NCBI RefSeq assembly: GCF_002017875.1
Contig: NZ_MUFV01000007.1
Span: 1 to 60,822, forward strand
Reading direction: 5' to 3'
Origin: Deinococcus sp. LM3
GTDB taxonomy: Bacteria; Deinococcota; Deinococci; Deinococcales; Deinococcaceae
DNA: 60,822 bases
Every line of letters begins with the position of its first letter. Position 1 is the stretch's first letter. Position numbers and translations under genes: made by a program. Shown here one piece after another: positions 1 through 7,240 of this stretch. The notes beneath the pieces were generated by a model. It ran no database searches. It saw only the letters and a program-made list of their open reading frames with translations, and was not told where the DNA came from.

Positions 1-275
1 CAGTGCGTGCCAGTGCGGCGGCGCGCCTGGATCACACGGTACTGAACGCGCTGGCCCGTGGCGCGGCAGGTGATCGTCACGGTGAAGATCAGCGTGTTGG
101 CCATGTTGCTGAACTCCGTGTGGAACCACTCCAAGCTGTACGGCTGGCCGTCGAGTTCGACGATGTGGTCAGGCTTCAGAATGTTGAACGGCACGCCGTG
201 CAGGCGGGCGTCTTCGGCGGCGCGGCCGAGCTGGATGCGGAACTGGGTATTGCTTTCGAGAGCCGTTACCTTCAT
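1..275 (-). CDS. Unknown protein, 3' end beyond the window
   Basis: An open frame runs leftward from ATG at 275 off the window edge, giving about 91 residues starting MKVTALESNTQFRIQLG. A GGAGAC Shine-Dalgarno lies just upstream. I recognise no family; the visible part is soluble with no membrane segment. Its promoter (-10 at 355-360, -35 at 378-383) overlaps the operator-like palindrome at 371-390, so it is probably controlled by the repressor encoded at 2576-3121, which has a near-identical site upstream. It is divergent from the TPR gene at 501. Confidence 0.6.
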   Translation of the reverse strand, partial: MKVTALESNTQFRIQLGRAAEDARLHGVPFNILKPDHIVELDGQPYSLEWFHTEFSNMANTLIFTVTITCRATGQRVQYRVIQARRRTGTH

Positions 276-354
276 TCTGGTCTCCGTCCCCCCTTCCCTG
301 GATTTGCTGTCGCGGCATTCTGGCGGGGGATCGCCTTTTTCTTGAGGCGTCTTT

Positions 355-383
355 AGTGTAGCAAGTTGCAACACTGTTTGCAA
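355..383 (-). promoter_or_regulatory. Leftward sigma-70 type promoter
   Basis: On the minus strand TTGCAA (378-383) and TACACT (355-360) are 17 bp apart, a good -35/-10 pair pointing at the gene that starts at 275. The -35 lies inside the palindrome at 371-390, so a bound repressor would block it. A weaker rightward pair (TTGCAA 366-371, TGTAGT 388-393) may serve the TPR gene. Confidence 0.55.
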
Positions 384-390
384 ACAATGT
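371..390. promoter_or_regulatory. Operator-like palindrome, copy 1
   Basis: ACACTGTTTG/CAAACAATGT is a 20-bp palindrome with 9 of 10 positions paired. Its reverse complement matches the site at 3138-3157 at 19 of 20 positions. It sits between two divergent genes and overlaps promoter elements of both. I infer it is a target of the XRE-type repressor encoded at 2576-3121. Confidence 0.65.
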
Positions 391-500
391 AGTGTCTTGG
401 CATGCTAAATCTAGGGTTGGCCTCAAGATCGGTCGGAAGTGACGTTGGTGTGGCATGTGCGGCAGCGCCAGGCGCAAGGCCACTCGACAATGAAACGCAC

Positions 501-2024
501 ATGACCGCCGCTCTGCTGTACGACCCCAGAGCGTTCGATCTGTTCCTGAACGAAGAGTTGAACCTCCAACCCCACGTCATTGGCGCCCTCCCTGAAACCC
601 CCATGGTCAGGTGCGTCGTGCGCAATTGCGATTCGCTCAGGGGAATCCTGGAGAGTTCGGCGAATTGGCGCGCGAGGTGGCCAGCCTGGACGCGCCTCTG
701 TCGCGCGGCGTCCATCTGAGCCTGATGGTCGCTCTGCGAGACCACACTTACGTTCTGGGAGTCAACCCTGAACCTCAGGGGTTCATGCCCGTGGATCTAG
801 AAGACAGTTGCCTGTCGCACGCGGCCCTGGGAATGAGCGCCGCTCAACTTGGTCATCACCGCCTAGCTCTGGAGCATCTGCGCACCGCCCGGACGCTGGC
901 GCGCGCCGTGGGTCTGCACAACCGGTGGCAGCAGCTGGAGGTCGAATGGCATAGGGTCCGCAACCTGGTGGGGGAAGCGAATCCACAGGAGATCGAGCTT
1001 CTTCTGCTCCAGAGCATGCCGAATCGCCGACGCGCTTTCGGGCAACGGATCCACGCGCTGTCCCTGATGAGCCTGGGGCGTTACAACGCTGCTCTGTCAG
1101 CCCTGGGACACCTGGTGAGGACTCGCCGCACGACGCGGGGCTCCGGGAATGGTTGCACGCTCAGTGCATACTGCCGCCGATGCGCCTGCCGGATGATCCG
1201 ATTTTCCTTCCAGGTGATCCCTGGCTGCGTCTGGCCAGGACGCTGCGAAGCCTGATGAACGACAGGAAGCCAGTGATTGACGTTGAAGGAATCACTTACG
1301 AGCCGCAGGCGACTTACGCGCGCCTGCTGTCTGCGGCGTCCCTGATGCGACCAGACGAAATGGCGCAGGGGAAAGCCCGCAAGAACCTGAAGAAGACGCC
1401 CGAGGAGACGGTTGCGCTGATTACCCTGGGTGAGACGGCCCCGGACCGGCCAGACCAGGCGGTGGTGTGGGCCCTACTGAGAATCAGCGCGCAGGTGCGG
1501 GTGCGTCCGGATGCGAGCCTGCTGGACTGCGTAAAGATGCTGGAGCAAGCCTTGCCGCGCCTGGGCGGTAGCGTGGAGATTCTGAACATCCTGAAGTGCT
1601 CCGGTCCGGAGCAGTACGCGACGCTACTGATGAGCCCGTTGGCGGTCTGGCGGACTGCTCAGGGCTGGCGTCCCAGCCGTTCTTACTGGGCCGACTGGTG
1701 GTGCGCGGGACGGAGGAGATGCGGCTCATGGGGCGCAGCGGCACCATGATGGTCCTGGAGGCCGCAGACTGCCCGGAGCGGTCCGACCTGTGGCGGTCGG
1801 AGAAGAAGCGGTTGCGCGAGGTTCTGGTGGGATTCGGTGGGGACCGGGTGGTAAATATGGGCATCCTGCTGCGCACTTATGGCCTAATTGCCCGAGCAGC
1901 TCAGCGACTTGATGATGAAGATCGAGCTGCCGCCTGGGCCGACGCTGCCCGCCGAGCTGAGAACATGATGAGCGATGAAGTGCAATGTGCGCTTTCAATG
2001 CAGCGGCCCCGGTACTTAACCTGA
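501..2024 (+). pseudogene. TPR-like regulator or receptor, frame broken three times
   Basis: One protein of about 508 residues is spread over three frames. It reads from MTAALLYDPRAFDLF (ATG near 501), changes frame at the GGGG run 640-643, at GG 1119-1120 and at GGG 1662-1664, and ends RPRYLT. Restoring one G at each point gives a continuous product. The middle is rich in paired amphipathic helices of TPR type, for example AALGMSAAQLGHHRLALEHL. No helix-turn-helix is visible, so the shape resembles Rap-type receptors more than PlcR-type ones. The exported micro-peptide at 2029 follows after 4 nt. A start at 402 is possible but has no better support. The breaks are probably consensus errors rather than decay. 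Confidence 0.6.
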
Positions 2025-2028
2025 AGAC

Positions 2029-2154
2029 GTGAAAAAACTTGCCCTGTCCGTTGCGTTGATCCTGACTCTCGCCGCTCCTGCGTTCGCCGGCAAGACCGCT
2101 ACTACGACGCCGCCCCCCGCAAACGCGCAGATGGATCCCTGTCCCTGGTGCTGA
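2029..2154 (+). CDS. Exported micro-peptide, candidate signalling pro-peptide
   Basis: GTG at 2029 opens a 41-codon frame too short for usual gene calling. The product has a textbook signal peptide: two lysines, a hydrophobic core LALSVALILTLAAP and the cleavage motif AFA/GK. About 21 mature residues remain, ending DPCPWC. It starts 4 nt after the TPR gene and has no strong Shine-Dalgarno, suggesting translational coupling. A strong hairpin terminator begins 17 nt after its stop, so the unit is TPR gene, peptide, terminator. This is the layout of RRNPP receptor/pheromone pairs (Rap-Phr, PlcR-PapR). The alternative is a small secreted cysteine peptide of another role. Confidence 0.55.
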   Translation: MKKLALSVALILTLAAPAFAGKTATTTPPPANAQMDPCPWC

Positions 2155-2170
2155 CAAACTGAACGTCGGC

Positions 2171-2199
2171 AAGAAACGCCCTCTGAGAGGGCGTTTCTT
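2171..2199 (+). terminator. Intrinsic terminator after the TPR/peptide unit
   Basis: A perfect 13-bp stem (AAGAAACGCCCTC with GAGGGCGTTTCTT) and a 3-nt loop. The stem has A-rich and T-rich ends, so it could work in both directions. It lies 17 nt after the micro-peptide stop. Confidence 0.85.
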
Positions 2200-2328
2200 G
2201 ATTGGTATATGCAGTGCCCGGTCTTGAGCATTTCTGATAACACCTTAACGGGCTGTTTTGTTACGCAGTTGGTACGCATCGGATTTCCGAATCATCTAGC
2301 ATCGGAAGCGCCCTGAGGTGAGCCCTAC

Positions 2329-2523
2329 ATGACCTATATCCTGCCTGCCCCCTTGACTCCCGAAGAGGCCGACGTGCTTAGCGTTCAGCACGCCTTTCGC
2401 CGTACTCCGCTGCCTGACGGAATGATCAAAGTGTCCTTCGATTCCGAGGCAGCCATGTACGCCTGCGCTGCCCAGTTGCGGGACCAGCGGGTCGCAGCTG
2501 TAACAGTCTCACCGCAGCGCTGA
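2329..2523 (+). CDS. Small unknown protein, 64 aa
   Basis: ATG with a good GAGGTGA Shine-Dalgarno 7 nt upstream. The soluble product starts MTYILPAPLTPEEADVL and has neither signal peptide nor membrane segment. I recognise no family. It is a single-gene unit between the terminator at 2171-2199 and the hairpin at 2528-2570, convergent with the repressor gene. Confidence 0.6.
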   Translation: MTYILPAPLTPEEADVLSVQHAFRRTPLPDGMIKVSFDSEAAMYACAAQLRDQRVAAVTVSPQR

Positions 2524-2527
2524 AGCT

Positions 2528-2570
2528 CAGGAGCGGGGGCCGTCACATCGAGTGATGGCCCCCGCTCCTG
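2528..2570. terminator. Bidirectional hairpin between convergent genes
   Basis: CAGGAGCGGGGGCC (2528-2541) pairs perfectly with 2557-2570, and an inner TCAC/GTGA stem sits in the loop. It lies between the stop of the 64-aa gene and the stop of the repressor gene, so it can end transcription from both sides. Confidence 0.8.
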
Positions 2571-2575
2571 TTGTC

Positions 2576-3121
2576 TCAGACGTCGATACTGACAAGACCG
2601 CCAATATGCTTGCCGGCAATGTGTTCCAGCATGGACGGCGTCGTTGAGTAGTAGCGGCCATCTGGGAGCAATACGATCTGGATCGGCCGGTCGTTGTCGC
2701 CTGGGAGAACATGCAGAGTGATGCCAGCAGGCAGGGAGGCTTCGCCCTTCAACGGGTGGTCTTTCAAGTGCACCGGGATGGTCTCTCTGGTGGTTTGCCC
2801 CTCACCAAAGGGCGGTGGTCGGAAGGTGCGCCAGTTAGACCAGGCGCTTTCCGGAATCCCAAGGAGTTCGCGGGCGTCAGTATCGTAGACACCCAGGGTC
2901 TGGATGATCAGGCTGGCTTCCGTTTGGTCGAGGTCCGCAAGGTCCACCTCGCCACGGAAGATGCGGTGCACGTAGGTGCGGTCCCGCTGGATGCTGGCAG
3001 CGAAGGCGGCAACGGGAATCTTGTTCTGATCCAGGAAGTACGACAGTGCGTGACCACGTGCCTGGGCCGTGTTTTTTGCGACGGGTGGTGGGGTCACACT
3101 GCGTGTTCGATATCTGGTCAT
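2576..3121 (-). CDS. XRE-type helix-turn-helix repressor, 181 aa
   Basis: Residues about 25-85 read as an HTH_XRE-like fold (ALSYFLDQNKIPVAAFAASI, then RTYVHRIFRGEVDL), typical of phage and plasmid repressors. The C-terminal part (LPAGITLHVLPGD, IQIVLLPDGRYYST) is beta-rich and may be a dimerisation or ligand domain; I see no LexA-type Ser/Lys dyad. The start is ATG 3121 with GAGCGAGG upstream. Its promoter region holds the palindrome 3138-3157 with a TACAAT -10-like hexamer inside it, so autorepression is likely. The near-identical palindrome at 371-390 suggests it also controls the TPR/peptide operon. Confidence 0.7.
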   Translation of the reverse strand: MTRYRTRSVTPPPVAKNTAQARGHALSYFLDQNKIPVAAFAASIQRDRTYVHRIFRGEVDLADLDQTEASLIIQTLGVYDTDARELLGIPESAWSNWRTFRPPPFGEGQTTRETIPVHLKDHPLKGEASLPAGITLHVLPGDNDRPIQIVLLPDGRYYSTTPSMLEHIAGKHIGGLVSIDV

Positions 3122-3137
3122 GGCTGCCTCGCTCGCA

Positions 3138-3157
3138 ACATTGTATGCAAACAGTGT
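3138..3157. promoter_or_regulatory. Operator-like palindrome, copy 2
   Basis: ACATTGTATGCAAACAGTGT lies 17 nt upstream of the repressor start. It differs from the reverse complement of 371-390 at one base. The flanking A and T extend the symmetry to 22 bp (3137-3158, 9 of 11 positions paired). A TACAAT hexamer on the minus strand (3140-3145) lies within it. Confidence 0.65.
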
Positions 3158-3231
3158 TACGTTATCGGCCAGTGTGACGGTTGGCGTCTATAACGTCAAA
3201 TAGGCAATAAAGAGGGAAAGGGGAGAGAGTC

Positions 3232-3254
3232 TAGTGATGCAAAGCGCATCACTA
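3232..3254. promoter_or_regulatory. Inverted repeat in the divergent regulator region
   Basis: TAGTGATGC and GCATCACTA are perfect 9-bp arms around AAAGC. The half-site differs from the 3138-3157 site, so a second protein, perhaps the regulator encoded at 3294, may bind here. Confidence 0.5.
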
Positions 3255-3256
3255 AC

Positions 3257-3297
3257 CCATGCATTTAGTGTTGCGTCCTGCCACACTAAATGCATGG
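3257..3297. promoter_or_regulatory. 15-bp inverted repeat overlapping the start of the second regulator
   Basis: CCATGCATTTAGTGT (3257-3271) is repeated inverted and perfect at 3283-3297, with an 11-nt spacer. The right arm contains the ATG at 3294. No Shine-Dalgarno is present, so this is either an autoregulatory operator over a leaderless start or an mRNA hairpin masking the start codon. Confidence 0.55.
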
Positions 3298-3614
3298 ATA
3301 GCCGCAAGACCTACCGCCCGCACGGCCAACGGCTGACGGAACTGCGTGAGGCCAACGGACTGAAACCTAAAGACCTCGCCGCTCGCGTCAGCCTGGACGT
3401 ACGCACCATCAACGACTACGAGGATGGAGAGAGCACCGACCGCTTTCAGTACAACCAGCTGCGCGCGATCGCGGACTTCTTCAGCGTTCCAATGGAATAT
3501 CTCGTCGAAGAGGTAGCCGAGGACGCCATCAGTCAGCCCGTCCAGCGCGCCACTCATTGCCGAAAAGGCAAGAAGTCCTCGCGGGCCAGTCATCCGGCTG
3601 CTATGGGGATTTAG
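3294..3614 (+). CDS. XRE-family helix-turn-helix regulator, 106 aa
   Basis: Residues about 9-70 form a clear HTH_XRE domain: GQRLTELREANGLKPKDLAA, then SLDVRTINDYEDGE and LRAIADFFSVPMEYLVEE. The C-terminus is short and basic. I chose ATG 3294 rather than the in-frame ATG near 3234 because the domain begins there and the palindrome 3257-3297 would otherwise lie inside coding sequence. With the divergent repressor at 2576-3121 it forms a cI/cro-like pair sharing a 170-bp control region with three palindromes. It converges on the membrane protein gene ending at 3626. Confidence 0.75.
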   Translation: MDSRKTYRPHGQRLTELREANGLKPKDLAARVSLDVRTINDYEDGESTDRFQYNQLRAIADFFSVPMEYLVEEVAEDAISQPVQRATHCRKGKKSSRASHPAAMGI

Positions 3615-3625
3615 GGCATGCGCGG

Positions 3626-4309
3626 CTACAAGCCCCCGATCATCAGTGTGGCGAGCACACCAGCCGTCTCCGTGCACTTCATGCCCAGCCCGGCTCCTTC
3701 CGATTGGGCAATGAGCAGTTCCTCCATGATGTCGGTGATTTCCAGCTCGCGGCCGGATTCTTCGCGCACCAGCGTCTGCAAGTTAACGACCACATCCGCC
3801 GGCAATGTTGTCTCAGTCGGGCAGCTGGCTTCCAGGCGTGCGTACTGCTCAGCGATTTCCGTGTCGTCTGGAGAGCGGCCGGCGATGATGGCGAGGTTCT
3901 GCGCCCCGGTGCGGGTTTCCTGCGTGCTCGTCGGTTCGGCGGGCAGCGGGGTAACCGGTTCAGGTTCAGGTGTGGGTTCAGGTGCGGGCGCGGTGGCCTG
4001 CGGGGCGGGTTCCTGCGCTTGCGGGGCCGGATCGACGGGGGCAGGCTCCTCGGCGACTGGCGCGGCGGCTGGTTCAGGTGTGGGTTCCGCCTGGGTGGGT
4101 TCGGCGGTGCGGGCATTTAGCGCGGCCCGCTCGTCCGGCGTCAGCGTCTGGTCCCAGGCCAGTGCGCCCGCAGTGAACACGACCGGCGCGGCGACGAGCG
4201 TGAGCACGGCCCGCCGTACGGACTGGCGGTTACGCCTGGCCCGCACGAACTGCGCGGCTCCCCACACCAAGAGGGCTATCGAGACCAGCGCGATCAGCAG
4301 GGGAAGCAT
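3626..4309 (-). CDS. Membrane-anchored protein with Pro/Glu-rich linker, 227 aa
   Basis: The N-terminus holds two hydrophobic segments (about residues 3-22 and 35-52) separated by a basic stretch, RARRNRQSVRR. Residues about 68-135 are a low-complexity linker rich in Pro, Glu and Ala. A compact, probably alpha-helical domain follows from about 140, with two cysteines (LEASCPTETTLPADV and GMKCTETAGV). It may be a phage or plasmid envelope protein; I do not recognise the family. Its stop is 12 nt from that of the convergent HTH gene. Confidence 0.6.
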   Translation of the reverse strand: MLPLLIALVSIALLVWGAAQFVRARRNRQSVRRAVLTLVAAPVVFTAGALAWDQTLTPDERAALNARTAEPTQAEPTPEPAAAPVAEEPAPVDPAPQAQEPAPQATAPAPEPTPEPEPVTPLPAEPTSTQETRTGAQNLAIIAGRSPDDTEIAEQYARLEASCPTETTLPADVVVNLQTLVREESGRELEITDIMEELLIAQSEGAGLGMKCTETAGVLATLMIGGL

Positions 4310-4858
4310 GCCCCATCAAAGCACCCGGCGAGGCCGCGTGATGCCTCACCTGCGGCCGTAGCCCGCCGCACAGCAACTGTTTCATCCCATGGGCGATACC
4401 CCGGACCGCCCCCGACGACCAGGGTCCATTCCTCCACAGTTGCAGCCGAGTTCGCCCGGCGAGCCGCATGACAACGAAGCGAGATCGATCGCAGCTGCCA
4501 GTCCGCCCCTCAGTCGGGGACGGGACCGGACCCCCGTGGTACCGGAACGGCGCGTGACGGAAACCTCCCCCTTGAGTCGCGGGGGCGCAGGTCCGTGCAG
4601 GCTACGGCCACCCGCGCAGCTGCGCGAGCAACACCAACGACCCGAAGACCGACCGGCGGAAAGTTCCTGCAACCGGAAGTGACGCGGCGCGCCCTGACTC
4701 CCCAGGCGCGAGACAGCAGGGGAGACGGTAGACCCAGGCGCCGAGATGGCCAGGGTTGAGGCCACCCGCGCGGCCGAGAGCAGGAACGCGCGGGCGTGAA
4801 CGGCACGATCCCGGACAAACACTCACACCATCAGCGTCGCCAGGACGGGGCGCTGCGT
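4310..4858. other. 549 bp with no recognised gene
   Basis: All frames are short shadows with no good ribosome site. I see no repeat family, terminator or conserved RNA. It separates the membrane protein gene from the tRNA-like sequence. Confidence 0.5.
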
Positions 4859-4931
4859 GGGGAGGTCGCTCAGTTGGCAGAGCGCCCCGGCCCGAGGCTG
4901 GGGAGACGCAGGTTCGATTCCTGCCCGCCCC
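4859..4931 (+). tRNA. Degenerate tRNA-like sequence
   Basis: The T arm is classic (GCAGG, loop TTCGATT, CCTGC at 4908-4924), the D arm pairs (GCTC/GAGC) and the acceptor GGGGAGG pairs with CCGCCCC except for one A-G mismatch. The anticodon arm is abnormal: either two bases precede a 5-bp stem, or the stem has 6 bp. The loop CCCGAGG would give anticodon CGA with C instead of T at position 33. A serine tRNA would also need a long variable arm, which is absent. It may be a tRNA relic or an attachment-site copy; an integrase lies 1.1 kb away. Confidence 0.45.
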
Positions 4932-5065
4932 CTAACCAATTCACTTCCACTGCCACACATTCATCCCGACCTTGGCTCAGGCGCAGATTCATTGCCTGCC
5001 GCCGGGCTGCAGGAGGTATCCTTGCTCGCTCTGAATTCGACCTTGATAACCGCGCAGGAAGCCGC

Positions 5066-5114
5066 GCGTATACCCCGCCGTCCTCTACTCAGCCGTGCAT
5101 GGCGGGATATACGC
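5066..5114. repeat. Inverted repeat beside the AIM24 gene
   Basis: 5066-5079 (GCGTATACCCCGCC) is matched inverted at 5101-5114 with one mismatch and a 21-nt spacer. There is no T-run. It could be a weak terminator for the AIM24 gene or an integrase-binding site between the tRNA-like sequence and the integrase gene. Confidence 0.4.
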
Positions 5115-5141
5115 ATCATTGTCCACGCCCCAGGTGCGGGG

Positions 5142-5921
5142 TCAGGCGAGGCTGTTGGGGGCGACGTGGGTGGGAGTCAGGAACACCTGACCGGGGCCTT
5201 CGAGGGTGTACACGAAGCCTTCGCCGCTGCGGACCGAGTTGCGCAGGCCGCGCACCAGTGGCCCGAGCCGGGGGTTCATGGTCGCGGTGTACATCAGCAT
5301 CATGTCCCCGTCGACCGTCACGGTGTCCCCGGCCGGCACGTCCAGCATCTCGATCTCATGGACGCTCACGGGCGACTCGATGACCAGCAGGCCGCGCCCG
5401 TCCAGGCGGGGCTGCATCAGACCGTTCCCGCTGACGGCGCCCTGCACCTTGGCGTGCTGATGGGTACTCAGGCGCAGGGTGCCCTGCGCGGCGTAGTAGG
5501 CCTTGTCGTCGACGAGCATGCTGTCGCCGCTTTCCATGTTGGCGAAGACGAAGTGCCGGTGGGTGGGTTCCGTCCAGACTTCGCCGGTGCCGGTGACGCG
5601 GGTGCCGTAGGCGGACTCGCCGGTTCCGGCGCTGCGGACGGCGCGCCCGAGGAAGCCGCCGCTCTGCCCAGCCTGCTGCTGGATGACTTCGAACTTCAGG
5701 TTGCCGTGCGCGTAGGAGAGGATGCCGGGTTCGAGGACCACGCTGTCGTTCCGGAGGGTGAACTTGATCTGGCGCTGGCCGGTGTCGGTGTAGATCTCCC
5801 GGAAGGTCGGGACGGTGCCGGGGGCGCCCTGCACGAGCTGGGACGTTACCTTGCAGATCGCGTACAGTTCGGCGGTCAGGCCCCCGTTGCTTTCTTCGCT
5901 CAGTTGAATGCGGTAACTCAT
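5142..5921 (-). CDS. AIM24 family protein, 259 aa
   Basis: The beta-rich sequence matches the AIM24 (formerly DUF124) family, which forms trimeric beta-prism proteins of poorly defined role: GILSYAHGNLKFEV, GGFLGRAVRSAGTGESA, GEVWTEPTHRHFVFAN, DKAYYAAQGTLRL and GLLVIESPVSVHEIEML. Family length is about 220-270. I chose the internal ATG 5921 (MSYRIQLSE) over the upstream ATG because the preceding 23 residues lack homology-like character. The gene precedes nothing obvious in an operon and lies 28 nt from an inverted repeat. Confidence 0.75.
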   Translation of the reverse strand: MSYRIQLSEESNGGLTAELYAICKVTSQLVQGAPGTVPTFREIYTDTGQRQIKFTLRNDSVVLEPGILSYAHGNLKFEVIQQQAGQSGGFLGRAVRSAGTGESAYGTRVTGTGEVWTEPTHRHFVFANMESGDSMLVDDKAYYAAQGTLRLSTHQHAKVQGAVSGNGLMQPRLDGRGLLVIESPVSVHEIEMLDVPAGDTVTVDGDMMLMYTATMNPRLGPLVRGLRNSVRSGEGFVYTLEGPGQVFLTPTHVAPNSLA

Positions 5922-6008
5922 GACGTTCACGGTAGCAGTGCGTGCGTTGACCTGTCCGTGCAGGTGAGCGGTCTCAAAATCCACTTCCACAGGAGGTCTG
6001 ACAGACGT

Positions 6009-6980
6009 CTACCAGTCGCGGTTCAGCGCTTTCTCACCTTCGCGGGCGTAGTTGACGTACGTTTCGCTGGTGGTGATGCTGGCGTGCCGCAGGTGGTCGC
6101 GGACGGAGAGGACGTCCCTGGTTTCCTTGTAGACGCGGGTGCCGGCGGTGTGGCGCAGGCCGTGGACCTGCCGGTCGTCGTAGCGGACGCCGGCGCGTTC
6201 GCACAGGCGTTGCAGGCGTTCGGAGATGGCCTTGCGGTTGCGGACGGTGATCACGTACGTCCGGTAGGTGGGCGTCATGCGGATCCAGTGCTCGAGGGCG
6301 GCCTCGGCGCGGCGGGAGAGCGGCACCTCCTGACGTTTCTGGCGTTTGCCGGTCACGACCAGGTACGGGCGGTCCCCGCCCAGGTGCACGTCCGCGCGCA
6401 GCAGCGTGGTCATCTCGGTGACGCGCAGGCCGCAGTCCGCGCCGAGCAGGACCAGCACACGGTCTTCCTCGTCCGCGTGCTCGAGGAGGGTCACGACGTC
6501 CCGGTCGGTGTACGGTTTGCGTTTCTCCCAGGCAGGCACGGGATCGCCGGCGGTGCGGACGTCCGTGAAGGGGGCGGCGTCGGTCGCGCCGCTCCAGCGC
6601 AGTGCGGCGAACACGGCGCGGGCGGCGGCCAGTCGGCCCCGGACGGTGCTGGGGGCCAGGCCGGACGCTTCGAGGTGCCGGACGTACCGGTAACCGTCGT
6701 TCGGTTTCGGGCGGATGAAACTCATCCCGGCCGGAGCGGCCCAGGCGAGCAGGAAGCGCAGGCCCGCTCCGTACGATTCGAGGGTCTGGGCGCTGACGCG
6801 GGCGCCGCGGCTGCCGCGCAGGACCAGGAACGCCTCGGTGATGGCCCACAGGCCGGCCGGGTCGAGGTCACGCGCGGCGCGCAGGGCGTCCTTGCGCAGG
6901 GCGTCCGGTTCGAGTTGCGCGACCCGGTCCGCGCGGGCCTGCAGTTCGAGGTTGTACGCCATCAGTTCCAGGCCGCTCAT
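6009..6980 (-). CDS. Tyrosine recombinase / phage-type integrase, 323 aa
   Basis: An N-terminal SAM-like core-binding domain (about 65-125) precedes the catalytic domain. The active-site residues are visible: R186 (GADCGLRVTEM), a lysine near 212 (TGKRQKR), H273 and R276 (HGLRHTAGT), H299 (LRHASITTSE) and nucleophile Y308. ATG 6980 fits family length and has a TATCCT hexamer 6 nt upstream, as in leaderless Deinococcus genes; the longer frame to 7157 is unlikely. It resembles XerD-like recombinases common in Deinococcus and is the best candidate integrase of the prophage, next to the tRNA-like sequence. Confidence 0.85.
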   Translation of the reverse strand: MSGLELMAYNLELQARADRVAQLEPDALRKDALRAARDLDPAGLWAITEAFLVLRGSRGARVSAQTLESYGAGLRFLLAWAAPAGMSFIRPKPNDGYRYVRHLEASGLAPSTVRGRLAAARAVFAALRWSGATDAAPFTDVRTAGDPVPAWEKRKPYTDRDVVTLLEHADEEDRVLVLLGADCGLRVTEMTTLLRADVHLGGDRPYLVVTGKRQKRQEVPLSRRAEAALEHWIRMTPTYRTYVITVRNRKAISERLQRLCERAGVRYDDRQVHGLRHTAGTRVYKETRDVLSVRDHLRHASITTSETYVNYAREGEKALNRDW

Positions 6981-7240
6981 GGGCACAGGATACAGAGGAC
7001 CGGGAAGCCAGAGCCCTGGCCTGAGCGCCGGGGCAGGGAGCGGGGTGAAGGACAGCAGGGTTGGAACGGAGGGGGTCTCCCCCATCCGGGAGTGATCAGG
7101 GAAGTCCACGGAACGTCTGTTCTGTTTCTTCTTATTAAGACGGGTCTCATCTTTCAATGGAGGTATGTGCTGTGAATCAATTCACGAGTTTACGGGTGGG
7201 GGAGACCCTCTCTCCCTCTCTGCCTGAGCTGTGGCATCCG

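Noticed and set aside
6981..7157. N-terminal extension of the integrase to 7157
   Set aside because: The added 59 residues have no family character, and ATG 6980 has a leaderless-type promoter hexamer.
4857..7175. 772-aa open frame on the plus strand
   Set aside because: It lies antisense to the AIM24 and integrase genes, both with clear motifs, and is an artefact of GC-rich codon usage.
7172..7186. Small palindrome GTGAATCAATTCAC upstream of the unknown gene's 3' side
   Set aside because: Short arms and no adjacent promoter or gene start to support an operator.
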